Shown piece by piece: positions 33,189 through 45,111 of a DNA stretch of 64,000 bases (position 1 is its first letter; every line of letters begins with the position of its first letter). Origin of the DNA: Puccinia triticina. Lineage: Eukaryota; Basidiomycota; Pucciniomycetes; Pucciniales; Pucciniaceae. The stretch spans positions 310,001 to 374,000 of the forward strand of contig NC_070572.1 of assembly GCF_026914185.1 (NCBI RefSeq). The letters are read 5' to 3'. Made by a program: the position numbers and the translations under genes. The notes below the pieces were generated by a model. It had not been told where the DNA came from and did no database searches. It saw nothing but the letters and a program-made list of their open reading frames with translations.

Positions 33189-33490
33189 CTGCAAGTGATG
33201 GATAGATAGCTTTGTTGCTCCGCCAAAATTCAAGAACCTTGGTGTTTCCCAACTCGGTAGTTGCACGGAAGTAGTTCTGAATTTCAGTGTCCAAGTTGTT
33301 TGCTGCTTGTTCCGAACCAAAGATGTCAGACATGATGGAGCTCTGAATCTGTTGGGGCTGTGTTGCACCAAATTTTGCTGGACTGCAATCGAAACGGCGG
33401 GCCTTGGTCTTGAAATCCCTGAGAACAATAGCAGGATAAAAATCCAAGGCAATCTCCTCTCAAATAAAATCTGAGTTCTTCTCAATGTAC

Positions 33491-34166
33491 AGTGGGTCAT
33501 CTAATGTTTTTGGCACCACATTTTTGAATGCAGAAGCTCAGGCCACAGCCTTTAAGTCATAACATTGGCTACAGGGGTGGAAAATAAGTTCCTAAGAATG
33601 ATTATGAAATAAAAAAAAGTAAAAATAAAAAAATGGAAAATGTGGAATTTTTTTAATTTCTTGCAAATTTCTCAGAATGTTCATTACTGTTCAAACCAAG
33701 GAAGGAAAATTGGAGAGCAAAGTGTGGCATACAAAAAGAATGATAAAAAATGAAAATTTTTGAAACCATTTTCAATGATTTTTATTGGATAAAATAAATT
33801 GAGTCAAATTAGTAATGATTTGGGCTACAGTCCCTGAGTTCAAATGAAATTGGTTGATAACCCATCCACCCAAAAAATCATTGAAAATGGTTTCAAATTT
33901 TTTCATTTTTTATCATTCTTGTTGTATGCCACACTTTGCTCTCCAATTTTCCCTCCTTGGTTTGAACAGTAATGAACATTCTGAGAAATTTGCAAGAAAT
34001 TAAAAAAATTCCACATTTTCCATTTTTTTATTTTTACTTTTTTTTATTTCATAATCATTCTTTGGAACTTATTTTCCACCCCTGTAGCCAATCTCATGAC
34101 TTGAAGGCTGTGGCCTGAGCTTCTGCATTCAAAAATGTGGTGACAAACACATTAGATGACCCACTA
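33491..34166. repeat. Long inverted repeat: ~295-bp arms, 86-bp loop
   Basis: Positions 33491-33785 are the reverse complement of 33872-34166 with a few mismatches. The outer ~75 bp of each arm is hAT coding sequence and the inner part is AT-rich non-coding sequence beginning GGCTACAGGGGTGG. The left arm therefore is an inverted extra copy inside the hAT gene. A transcript through it would form a long hairpin. Confidence 0.8.
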
Positions 34167-36109
34167 TACAACATTTTGATGCGCGGATCAAGTATCATTG
34201 CACATAGCGGGGCCGTTTTCTCCAGAGCAAGTAGTAGATATTTCTTGAGTTTCTCAATCATCTGCTCTGCAGATGGCAAGAGCTGGCGAGCATTGTAGGC
34301 CGATCGCGCAAGCTTGATTTGCTTCATCAATGATATGTACATTGGAACAGAGATGTTGAGGGTTGGGTATTGTGAGGAGAAAAGGAATTCTGTTGCTTTG
34401 TTCAGTGGTCTCAAGAATTCTATCATTTGGGAGACTTTCTCCCACTCGAGCGATGAGAGTGAAAATTTAGCTGCTTCCGGTTGCTGACAGAACATGTTGT
34501 AGACATCTTTGAGTTTGAGAGCACACTCAAGCATGAGATAGGTTGAGTTCCACCGTGTCTTCACATTGAGGAAAAGGGTTTTTGAGCTGCTTTCCGTTCA
34601 CACTTTGGGGGCTGTCATACTAGTTTCAGTATTTCCTTTTGAGGATGAGAGATGCTTGTACTTCAATGGATCCATGTGTCAAGTACCAACTGAGGCCATG
34701 ATTCCTTGAAACTGCTGAAGACGTTGCGGAGTAGCTTGGACAAAGACGGTTAGACCATGAACACGTGAAATAATGGTCTTGAGATTGACATTGCTTCCTT
34801 CGGCCATGCGATGAGTTACGGCCTGACTGCAAGGATTGTCCATCTGATCCAGCGTTATCTCAGCTTTGGCCTCTTCAGGCTCAATACCAAATGCTTCAAG
34901 TCCGTCCTTTGCAGCAAGATTGATGACATGAGCCATGCATCCCAACAGATGTTCAGATGCATAGAATCCACCGCCTAGTAGTTCTTCAATTCTTGTTGCA
35001 AGGGTGGAATTATTGCTTGCATTATTGGCGGTGATGCTTACTAGCTTTTCTGTGATTTTGTACTTGTCCAGGACATCAATAAGGACTTCGGCAAAGTTGA
35101 CTCCAGTATGAGAACCTGGATTATAATGGGTATAAAATCACACTTATTCAAGCTGTGAAATTTTTTGTTCCATTTTGATTGTGGAGTTACCCTGAACTTC
35201 AGGCATGGCTACCACAAAATCAACCAATTCCCAGTTCGCTGTAATTGCATGAGCCGTGATTCCCAGGAACGCAGCGGTATTTGGCGAAGTCCAAGCATCG
35301 AGAGTAACTCCAATATGTTTGACATTTTCAAAAATGTTGACCAGATGAGAGGTGTGAGACTTGTGCAAGTAGTGCACCTCCATTGCAATTGTTTTCCGGG
35401 AAAACATCATGTTACCAGGCCTTACCATTGGATTCAAAAGAGACATTAGATCCCGGAAAGATTGTTGTTCAACAAACAAAAATGGCAAGTCGGCATCCGC
35501 AACAAGATAAGCAAGTGCTTCCTTTAGAGAGTTTGATGTGAGATTGTTGTCAGAATTCTAGAAAAAACATCAATTTTAATTAAACATAATATCTGGGCCT
35601 TGAAGGTTAGAATATCTTACTTACCGTTTCATTTTTCTGCTTTTTTATCATTGCTCCAATGTTTTGCAGACCAGCTTCCACTTTACTGGGGTTGAGTATC
35701 TGATGTTTCCAGAATAAATACTCACTCATAGATTTGGTGCTAGAGCTTTTGTCACGGGCCAGCAAAGCATTGCACGATTGACCATTTTTCTTCAAAATAG
35801 CTGTACGGCGTACTTTATCCTCCTTTGGATCATCAAAAAAATACTTCCACACCCATGACTTGCGGGTTCACTGGGAAGTTTGAGGCGCTTTCAGAGGGGA
35901 CGGTGGGTTATCTTCTGGAGCGGAGCGTTTTTTTTGACATTGTGTTGCTGGTACCAATCTCAATTCTCTGCTGGGAAAATCTTTCTACACGCCCTGGAGC
36001 AGTGCAACTGCCAGTCCCCGCGGGTGCTACCCGATATCCGTTGGATAGTGCCCGGGAATAGCAAATTTTGATACCCGAGCTTGGGTATACCCGGGACCAG
36101 CGCGGGATG

Positions 36110-36147
36110 CTCTCTAGGCCTTGGATATCACCTGGGGCCCAGCCCTA
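36110..36147. other. Possible right terminus of hAT element
   Basis: Read from the outside in (minus strand) the sequence TAGGGCTGGGCCCCAGGT resembles hAT terminal inverted repeats, and GGATATC/TACCCG motifs recur subterminally (36010-36130). The opposite end was not found. Confidence 0.35.
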
Positions 36148-36302
36148 AATTTGTATGAGCCTGGTATGAACTAGGTATGAACTTGAGTATGCTGCATGTC
36201 AACTGACAGCACTTTCTTTAGTTTTTTTTTCCTTATCTAGCCTTTCTCACTTTTGTACTTTCATACATAATGATACCGCCATTTACAGCCCCTGCCTGTC
36301 AC

Positions 36303-36633
36303 CAACGGTGGGCCGCTACGCTAAACCATCCGTAGCGTGCGCTATCCGCTAGTTTAGCGTTGTGTAGTTCCTGACACATTGCGGTTAGTTGTAGCGCCCG
36401 CTACAGGCCGCTAAACTACGCTAACGGGCGCTAACAGCGCTATCAGCTTTTTTAGCGGTTGAATAGCACTGCTAGCGCTGATAGCGGCGATAGAGGCCCT
36501 GTAGTTTCAAGGGGTGCCTGTTAGCGGTAGCGGGCAATCACTGCCCGCTAACGGAAAACCCTGTCATTTGTAGTTTAGATCCGCTACGCTGCGCTGAACT
36601 ACAGACTAAATGTAGCGTAGCGGCCCACCGTTG
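36303..36633. mobile_element. TAGCG-rich MITE, copy 3
   Basis: Perfect terminal inverted repeats of at least 20 bp starting CAACGGTGGGCCGCTACGC, flanked by CTGTCAC on both sides (36296-36302, 36634-36640). The interior is almost wholly TAGCG/CGCTA-type motifs. Confidence 0.85.
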
Positions 36634-37029
36634 CTGTCACTAATCAATCTTTTTTCTCTCAAATCCCAAACACTGTCTCACGTGCATTTATCCTCTAGCT
36701 CTCTAAACAAACAACTCCTTAATATCTGCTCTAATTCTCATCTGAACCTTGATTCTCATCCAAGATCCCAGTTTTCACCGGGAGCCCTGTGACAAAATTT
36801 AATTGCAGTCGCGCTGTATCTGACATACATACTGAGTGAACTCCGTGCAGTCGAAAAGGGGGGGGGGTCCGCAACTGCATAAAAACTCAACCCCTCTTCA
36901 ATGGCGCACATAAAGTTTGATCGGCCCCATTTTTGGAACTGAAGTCCAGGCATCGCCCACACCGCCAAACCAGCTTTCAAGCAGAATTGCGTATTTACGT
37001 ATCTGAGCGGAGTTAACAAGACGGCCAAG

Positions 37030-37573
37030 ATGAATCACACCTGGGCTCAATGGCTGCCTTTTGCGTTCCATTTCTTCGCAAAAAGCGCCCTAATGACACT
37101 GCCAGGCAAAGAAAAAGTTGATTTGGACTTGAACGAGCTGCAGCGGGAGGAATCTTCAAGTGGTTTGTTATCTTATACGTTGTCAGCGCCATCATTTTCT
37201 GTTTCCAGAGCTTGTCCTGCTGTAAAAAGAGAACCAGTGGACCCTTGTTATGCAGGTTGCCTCCATGACTACACTTGCACCATCCCCAATTCAAATGGTG
37301 CTTGCAAACGTAAAAGTGACTTGCTGGATGTCAAACCAATAACAAAGAAGTTAGACTGTGGGGCAGAGACACAGCTGGCTTTACCAAAACAAGAAGACAA
37401 GGCTTATAAAAACCTGGCAGGCAACAGCAAATTCATCATGCCAGAACAATCCAAATTATTACAAAAAATCAAAAAAGAATCAAAAGATCAAGCATCACAA
37501 GATGCTCACAATGTTCAAACCAATAACTATAATGAAAGAGAGAAAAATCAGGAGAAAGATCAGCAGGGCTTCA
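37030..37573 (+). pseudogene. 5' half of second secreted-protein family gene
   Basis: Homologous to the first ~181 codons of the gene at 27970: same hydrophobic leader, ALMTLP, DLDLNE, four-Cys segment and KPITKKLD. DLNxxP is lost (DLNELQ). The giant transposon interrupts it at the TCA of 37571-37573, and the gene resumes at 57238. Open reading continues into the transposon end as an artefact. Confidence 0.8.
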
Positions 37574-37707
37574 CACTTCAAACATTGTCCAATGTTCTGG
37601 ACGGAATATCCTGTAAAGGTCACGGAATATCCGGTAAATATTCGGAATATCCGGTCATTTTCCGGATCCGAGATCCCTCTCTCATTTACTGTCTCACAAT
37701 CATTGCC
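37574..37707 (+). repeat. Left terminal inverted repeat of giant transposon
   Basis: Contains three spaced copies of CGGAATATCC followed by T/GGT, candidates for transposase binding sites, then GGATCC and TCTCTCATTTACTGTCTCAC. Weaker similarity to the right end continues some 30 bp further in. Confidence 0.85.
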
Positions 37708-38429
37708 ACTTTCTCACGCTCACCCAGCACGTCTGGAGACTTCATTTCATTTTCAGTTGTAACAGTACAGAACAACAGTGACAAAGAGGAAGAAAAATAA
37801 AAAAACACATGCTTCCGTTGGATTTAGAGGATCTCATCCTCACTGTCATCTGCGAGTGAGTTAGACAGGCTTGCAAGGAATGCTAGAGAGGCGTGTACGG
37901 CTCGGATTGAAGGACTATCGCCGAGGGGGTGGTACGTTTCAGGGATGGATTGGTCTGTAAACCAAAGACCATTACTACTTACGTTGTCGCCGAATGAATC
38001 ACCTGCATCAGCTGATTCATAACTCGCTTCAGACGACGTTTGGTATCCTTGGAAGTCGGCGTGAGACGCGGAAGCGCGTAAATCGTGCAAATCTGGGTAT
38101 GCGAGGATGGGGAGGGGAGGGGGGGAGGAATGGGGACCATGTGGATTTGTCAGCTGAGGAACCAGAGCTCTGGGGGGAGTTGTGTATCTCGATTTGCTTA
38201 CCAGCTGATTCCATTACTGTCGTAGAAGGTGATAGACAAGGCTCAAAATGAAGGTTTGCCGCCGGGGCGGTCGTAGAGTCTGAGCCTGAGGCGTCGTCCT
38301 CAGCCCTTGGGAGTGATGGGGAAAAGTAAACGTCCTGCTCGGCGGCGATTAGCAGCTCCAATGAAGCTTCTGTGAGCTGAGGAAGAGCCGGGGCAGTTGA
38401 AGTGTCTGAGGCGTCGTCCTCGGCCTTCG

Positions 38430-39900
38430 GGAGTGGCAGGGAAGACAGGGCGTCCTCCTCGACGACGGCTGGGAGCTCCGAGACAGCCCCTGGAAGCTGA
38501 GGGGTCGTCCTCGACCTTTGGGAGTGGCGGGGAAGACGGGGTGTGCTCTTCGACGGCGGTTGGGAGCTCCGAGACGGCCCCTGGAAGCTGAGGGAGGGCA
38601 GGAGCGCCGTCGTTGGCCTTCGGGAATGGCGGGGAAGACGAGGCTTCCTCCTCGTCGACGGTTGGGAGCTCTGGAACAGCCCCCGGAAGCTGAGGAAGGG
38701 CTGGGGGGTCGTCCTTGGCCTTTGAGAGCGGCGGGGAGGAGGGGGCGTCCCCCTCGTCGGCGGTTGGGAGCGTTGAGGCAGCTTCAGGGAGCTGAGGAGG
38801 GGCTGGGGCGTCGTCCTCGGCCTTTGGGAGTGGCGGGGAAGACGGGACGTGCTCTTCGACGGCGGTTGGGAGCTTCAAAACAGTCCCTGGAAGCTGAGGG
38901 GGGGCTGGAGCGCCGTCGTCGGCCTTCGGGAATGGCGGGGAAGACAAGGCTTGCTCCTCGTCGACGGTTGGGAGCTCCGAGACAGCCCCTGGAAGCTGAG
39001 GGAGGGCTGGGGCGTCGTCCTCGGCCTTTGGGAGTGGCGGGGAAGACGGGACGTGCTGTTCGACGGCGGTTAGGAGCTCCGAGACAGCCCCTGGAAGCTG
39101 AGGAGGGGCTGGGGCGTCGTCCTCGGCCTTCGGGAGTGGCGGGGAAGACGGGGCGTGCTGTTTGACGGCGGTTAGGAGCTCCGAGACGGCCCCTGGAAGC
39201 TGAGGGAGGGCTGGGGCGTCGTCCTTGACCTTCAGGAGTGGCTGGGAGCTCCGAGACAGCCCCTGGAAGCTGAGGGGTCGTCCTCGACCTTTGGGAGTGG
39301 CGGGGAAGACGGGGCGTGCTCTTCGACGGTGATTGGGAGCTCCAAAACAGTCCCTGGAAGCTGAGGGAGGGCTGGAGCGCCGTCGTTGGCCTTTGGGAAT
39401 GGCGGGGAAGACAAGGCTTCCTCCTTGTCAACGGTTGGGAGCTCCGGAACAGCCCCCGGAAGCTGAGGAAGGGCTGGGGGGTTGTCCTTGGCCTTTGAGA
39501 GCGGCGGGGAGGAGGGGGCGTCCCCCTCGTCGGCGGTTGGGAGCGTTGAGGCAGCTTCAGGGAGCTGAGGAGGGGCTGGGGCGTCGTCCTTGGCCTTCGG
39601 GAGTGGCGGGGAAGACGGGACGTGCTCTTCGACGGCAGTTGGGAGCTCCAAAACAGTCCCTGGAAGCTGAGGGGGGGCTGGAGCGCCGTCGTCGGCCTTC
39701 GGGAATGGCAGGGAAGACGAGGCTTCCTCCTCGTTGATGGTTGGGAGCTCCGAGACAGCCCCTGGAAGCTGAGGAGGGGCTGGGGGGTCGTCCTCTGCCT
39801 TCGGGAGTGGCGGGGAAGACGAGTCTTCCTCCTCGTCAACGGTTGGGAGCTTTGAGCCAGCTTCTGGGAGCTGAGGAGCGGCAGGGGCGGTCTCAAGGGC
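38430..39900 (-). repeat. 102-bp coding minisatellite, ~14 units
   Basis: Tandem 102-bp units encode 34 residues each on the minus strand of gene C. Two units share the same ~11-bp internal deletion that shifts frame, so they arose by duplication of a defective unit or by conversion. The plus strand also stays open over long stretches, but only as a shadow of the repeat. Confidence 0.75.
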
Positions 39901-40384
39901 TGGGGTGTTCTCCTCAGCCTTGATGGAAGGCCTGTCCCAGACGCTGGGCTTGCCAGTTTTGAAAGCTTCAGTTTGCTCTGGCGTAGAGCAGCCGAATACG
40001 TTCAGGAAGACTGATAGTCAGCTTAGTGAAAGATGCCACACGGAAGCCGGATAGGCACTAACCTTGCTTAAAATCAACCGGCTGAGTGTACGCGGGAACC
40101 CAAAATTCAAAAGTAGCGGATCCGAAGTGGGTCGTTGGGGGCGCTGGTGGGAGTTGACTCTCTGGTTGTTGTTGGAGTGGCGTGATGCTTGTCAGAGGCA
40201 CAAATGGCGGGGGGGGCGACTGAAGTCGCAACTTCGCCGCTTCAATATCCTTGTCAAGCCATTGGAAGATATCGTCGACGGTGCGCGGCCCGGGTTCTTC
40301 AATAGGATCCTCAATGGGGGCCTTGTGATAATCAGTGTCCACTTCCATGGGCACAATGGCTTCGCTGATGGTGCCGTCGCACTT

Positions 40385-41356
40385 TGTGAGCCTGAGTCTC
40401 TATAGTGACAGCAGGACACAAGAAATGGGGGGGCAATAGTTGGATTTCTTGGGATAAAGAAATTACAACTATAAAAGAAAAAAAGAGAAAGAGAGAGAGA
40501 AACCAAGCAGGATAAGAAGGAAGGGAAGTACTAGGTTATTCTAGTGGGAATGCACGTCCACTGGCAATGCTACTCTTCAGAAGAGTGCTGCTAATCTGTG
40601 CAAGAAGTGCTACAGCTTCCTCTCAGGAGGGTATCTGGATTAGATAAGTCTTAATCCAGCCACAGTTTTTTTAGACTTCTCTCTGGACAGTCAAGGTTCT
40701 TAAAGGGAAACCTGAGGGACAGCCCTGAACCTAGATTTTGAGGCAAAGGCCTGATGATAAGAAGGGACAGCCCTGTGATCAAGATGGAGGCAAAGGCCTA
40801 TAGATTTGGAGGGACAGCCCTGTGATCAAGGAGGAAGCAAAGCAAGAAGAAAAGGCAGATCCAGCAAGACACAGAGTTGTACCTCTGAGATAAACAAGGT
40901 TCAGTGAAAGAGGTTACTTACTGTCAATATCCTAGGCGCCTGTGACGGTAGGTATACTGGGAGTATAGTAGGCTCTTTGGTGGTGATCCTAGAGTTATCT
41001 GGGTGGTGGTTCTGGTGTGCTGAAGTCTGTGGATCCGCCTCAGGCAAGGGGGATCCTGACTACGAAAATTTTCACAGTTTGCTTATGTAATTTACATATG
41101 TACATGTGGTTTGGCGCGCCTAGTAGCGCTGACACGTCACAACTGCGCAAGGGCGCTACAACTCAGTAACTCAGGGAAGGAGTATAGTTACAATGAATTG
41201 GTAAGTTGTAACTAGGGTTAAAATTGCATGAGGAAACAGAATATGAAGTCAAAACAGGGATATCTCTTAAGATGAAAAAGATATAAAGTAATTTATATGT
41301 AACAAAGGTAGAACAGGCAGCTTTTTAGGTCAGCTGTGATGACTCTAAGGCTGACA
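40385..41356 (+). mobile_element. Solo LTR, 972 bp, in accessory gene C
   Basis: Starts TGTGAGCCTGAG, ends AAGGCTGACA, flanked by CACTT (40380-40384, 41357-41361). About 95% similar by eye to 55880-56895. No internal retroelement sequence, so it formed by LTR-LTR recombination. Confidence 0.88.
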
Positions 41357-42915
41357 CACTTAGACTCGCATAGCTGATTGTCCTGGACTTTGAGACTATC
41401 GTTCTTCTGTGGCAATAGGGATACACTTTTCACTGGTAAGATCGAGTGCGGGAGGGGGATGTTACACATTTCCAACGGCGCATTCGAGTAGATGTCCGAG
41501 GGAATATGAGTCATACTACAGTTGGCATTTGAGGGCGAAATGGGAACGTTAACCGCGTCCAACGGCACATCCATGTAGATGGCCGGGGCAGTATCATTCA
41601 CACTGGAATTGGCGTTATCCGGCAATGACTTTGAGAAATTGATGATCGTTAAAATCTGCATGTTGTCGGATTGGAAGAGGTCGGGTTTTATCGCAAGATG
41701 CGCTGCGTCAGAGGGAATTTTGCTGGATATGATATCGATTAGGATTGGACTGATTCTGCCAGAGGATTTCTTGGATGATGATGCAACCGGTGATCGATCT
41801 TGAAGCTTGGACGGGGTTAGTGGTTCAGATTTGGTGCGTCCCACTGGTGAATCAATGATGGAAACGTTCTTTGAGGTTGTTGCTGGCGGGTGTGGCATGG
41901 AGCAAGACGCCGCGGGAACTTCATCCTGTCGCGGGGTAGAGAAGATGAGCGGCATTCCTGGATGCCACAAATGTGGCGATTTGTTCACTTCCCGTTGGGG
42001 TTCACCGGGTGGTTGCTTAGCCGGTTTGTGCTGGGTTACGGGCTTCGCCGGTTTGGGAGCTGGGCATTTCGTCGGAGTTGGGTTTGAAGCTGGACTGACA
42101 TCAACAGATTTACCTTTTTCTGGAGCCTTGAAACGCCCACCGGAGCGCGTGTGTGGGCCACGAGTACTGCCTGGCACTGGAGTACTGATGGTGTCGCCTT
42201 TTTCTGGAGTCTTGAAACGCGCACCGGAGCGCGTTCGTGGGCCACAGGTACTGCCTGACACTGGAGTACTGATGGTGTCATCACGGTAACACGAGGGACT
42301 CCCGCTGGTTAGCTCTTGCGCAGGGGGGCTTGAAGTCGGGACGCGACCACCAGTGCGGGTATCCTTCACCGGTTCGATGTCCTCATCTTCGGATCCACTC
42401 TCAGAGTCAGATGTGGCGCGATCAGAGATGGCCGTCAGCTCAGAGCCTGAGTCCAAGTCTTGTTCTGGGCATTGTTTTAGTACATATAATGTCCGGTCAG
42501 CTATAGATTCAAACCAGTGGATCAACAAATACGTACCCTGCAATTTCTCTGTAGCAAATTTCCTAAGCTCATTGATCTTCAGTTTGCGAGGGGCCTCAAT
42601 TGGGTTTTCAAGGTTACGCAGCATTTCCTTTATTTGGGCGATAGTCTTGCCAACAAGACGGGGGTCATAGGGAAATCTGCCAGGATCGGGTGACACTGGC
42701 GTACATTCCAGGCAATTAGCAACACGGAATTAGCAGTTCATGGTAAAAGGCACACCAGCTTGCAAACGTCGAGTGGCCAGCTCTCTGATTTCGTCAATCT
42801 TGATCTTTTGAGGTATATCGATTGTGCCGTCCAGTCGCTTGAGGAAACTGACAATGTCCCTCGTGGTCATTCCAACCAGTCAAGAGTCATATGGCCCACT
42901 GCGTGAAGGAGTCAT

Positions 42916-43860
42916 TGTACGATTAATAATATGAAGGCCTGGCTGGTGCTGGAGGGGTTATGAAGCGCTGTCAGTGTATGCTGGGGTAGGGAGAGCGGAG
43001 CTGGAACGGGATTCAATCACATATTTATATATTCCAAGTCCCTCCAGTTCAGCCGGTGCAAGGCTCATGATCGATGAGAATGTTGAACAACAACACCTTT
43101 GTTAGCCGATTGCTTGGGTGCGACCGGGAGCTGTGCTGGTCACCTGTCGTATTTCTGGTCGCAGGCCTAGGTTTCAGTAGTTTATTAGTGATGATTTCAA
43201 CACAAGTGATCTGTAAGATCTGACGGAGGATTGGACTTGAACCTTTCTGGTGTCAGACTGTACGGTACACGGAGCCGTTGTTCAAGCATTCCAATGTGAG
43301 TCTATAGAGTCGATTTCAATTTTCAAAGCGGCCTCTTCTGACGGAGCTACCACCGTCTGAGAGTTGATGGATGCAATACACTGAGTCGAGAGACCCCCGC
43401 CGGGCATGCCGGGATAGTTGAGCCAGAGAGAGATTTTGGCCTCATATGTATAATACCGTGTACCGGAGTAGACCAGATCAACTGCGCTGAGAAACTTCAA
43501 ATCATCAGCAAGACCTCCACTACTTATAAGTTGAAGTTGATAGTCGATAGATAACATTAGGTTCGGACAATAGATAATATACTGGTTTCTTGGTTTCACA
43601 GTAGCTGATAGATGATAGATCAACAAGCTTCTGCAAGGATGATGTCAGTGACGGCAGATGGTGCGTTGTACATATGTATTTTGCCAGACATTCAACGGTT
43701 TTTCCTGAAAGCTTGCTTATAACTGACCGGGAAACTGTTCTCCATGACGGCCTTCAGCAGAGAAAGAGGAATGGCCAGGTGAGTATTCCGGAATTTTCTT
43801 CATCCACAAATCAGATCCTTATGACTGATTTTATCCATCTATCTAATACAAAGACCCCAA
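42916..43860. promoter_or_regulatory. Divergent intergenic region between accessory genes C and D
   Basis: Genes C (minus) and D (plus) point away from this segment, so it should hold both promoters. A minus-strand frame at 43282-43626 has no recognisable domain. I saw no clear TATA box. Confidence 0.35.
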
Positions 43861-44219
43861 GAAGCTATTAGTTCCGGGCTTGAAGAAGCACCTCGAGAGC
43901 TGGGGTATACCTTTTGATTCAAAAGCTCGTCGCGGTGAATTAGTTCAAATCTACAAGGACAACAGACCGCTTTCCCTGCGTGGTAATCCAAGCACCACTA
44001 CCAAAGGCCGCGGAAAAAGATTATTTGTGCCTGATCAGGCACAGGACAACCCACTGGCCCAGACGACTAAGCGTCCACGTAGAGGCCAGCCGGCAAGTAG
44101 TCAAGCGGAATCTCCAGCGGACCCGCCGCCTAGAGGCAAGCGCGTAATCAAGCAGCCTACACGCCCAACGGAGCCTCAGGCAGAGGCAGTTTCAAAGTCT
44201 AACGCGCAGCCCGGCACGA

Positions 44220-45111
44220 TGTGGAACTCCTAAAAGATCAGGAAAGAGCTGTGAGGGGAAATAGTCAACTACACTACTAATAATGTAGAAGAGGCTACGG
44301 GTGCTGGTGAGGCTGCCCTCTTGACTAATGCTGATGGAGAGAGGGTTACACTAAGAAAAAGAAAAGGGTGTGGCTGATGATTCTCTTTGACTTAGATGGC
44401 TTTAACACTTTATGAGTCTGAGGTGTATCAATCCTACTGAGTGAGAGAGGAGAAGTGAGAAGGGGAAAAGCAGAAGCTCTTGAGAGTCACTCTGAGATGG
44501 GTAATGAGATATATGCTGGGGGATATATTTCTATGGTGATGAAAGTGTATCTAAGTGTGATGTGTAAAGGTGCTACAGAGGGGATGTAGTAGAAAGTGCA
44601 TGATCAGGAATACAACATCTAGAGGGGTGTTTATATATGTGAGAAGTACTACAGGGGGGTGATACATGATGAGCACATAGTAACAATATCTGAAGATGAG
44701 CAGTAATGATGAAGGTGCAATGACCAAGGAGTGTACATGAAAGGTAACTATGTAGAAGATGAAATAATGATGAGCATTTGATAATAACTACAAGAGCTAT
44801 GAAGGAATGTACTGCTGATATCATATGAAGGGTAAAAATGAGTAATGAAGTTATGTAAGATCTGCAGTCCTATGTAGCTATGATACTAATGAATGATGTA
44901 TGTAATAATGCTAAGGATATGTATGAAGAAAATACCTGCCAAAACTATACATGCCAATAACTGCTGGTCCATTTGGAAATCCTAGGTGAAATGAGTGGGT
45001 GACTAGGGGTAAAATGGGGTGTAGAATCTGAATATGAAGTAATAATGAAGTATTTATGAAGGGTTTTGGTGATATGAGGGTGATAGTATGAACAGGAACA
45101 GGGTTACCACA
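44220..45111 (+). mobile_element. 892-bp LTR-like insertion in accessory gene D
   Basis: Runs from TGTGGAACTCC to GGGTTACCACA, so the ends form TGTGG/CCACA. Flanks ACGA and ACAA may be a 4-bp duplication with one change. Removing it joins QPG to TSTNGLPES in frame and restores the repeat of gene D. The interior is AT-rich, non-coding. Confidence 0.6.

Larger units (their letters stand above)
32086..35880 (-). pseudogene. hAT transposase relic
   Basis: Minus-strand pieces in order: BED-finger-like start (VWKYFFDDP, with only one of the two CxxC cysteines, about 35850); RNase H-fold segment with LDAWTS (first catalytic Asp, about 35310); ITANNASNN where the family has TDNASNN, so the second catalytic Asp is Asn (codon 35024-35026); NVKTRWNSTYLM (about 34555); DPRIKM (about 34190); and the hAT dimerisation end LEFWRSN..YPSL plus LAIPATSAPSER (about 32550). 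It is broken by a stop near 34678, an inverted duplication (33491-34166) and a MITE (32578-33188). It cannot make active enzyme. Confidence 0.85.
37824..42915 (-). pseudogene. Accessory gene C: SAP-like segments plus Pro-rich 34-residue repeats
   Basis: Minus-strand multi-exon gene inside the giant transposon, of unknown function. Starting at the ATG at 42915, two successive exons encode similar ~45-residue helical segments (PYDSxLVG.. and PYDPRLVGKTIAQIKEML) of SAP/HeH type. A Ser/Pro/Lys-rich region follows to 41362. The solo LTR at 40385-41356 interrupts this. Omitting it and one CACTT restores the frame into EVDTDYHKAPIED (40345). An intron (about 40057-40012) precedes about 14 copies of a 34-residue unit (SSPPLPKAEDD.. 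PQLPGA..), then an acidic C-terminus ending DDSEDEIL at 37824. Defects: TGA at 42880-42882, frameshifts in shortened repeat units near 39235 and 38500. Confidence 0.6.

Noticed and set aside
38518..39923. Long plus-strand frames through the 102-bp repeats
   Set aside because: They arise because the repeat unit lacks stops on both strands. The minus-strand frame links by splice sites to a conserved upstream exon and is the coding one.
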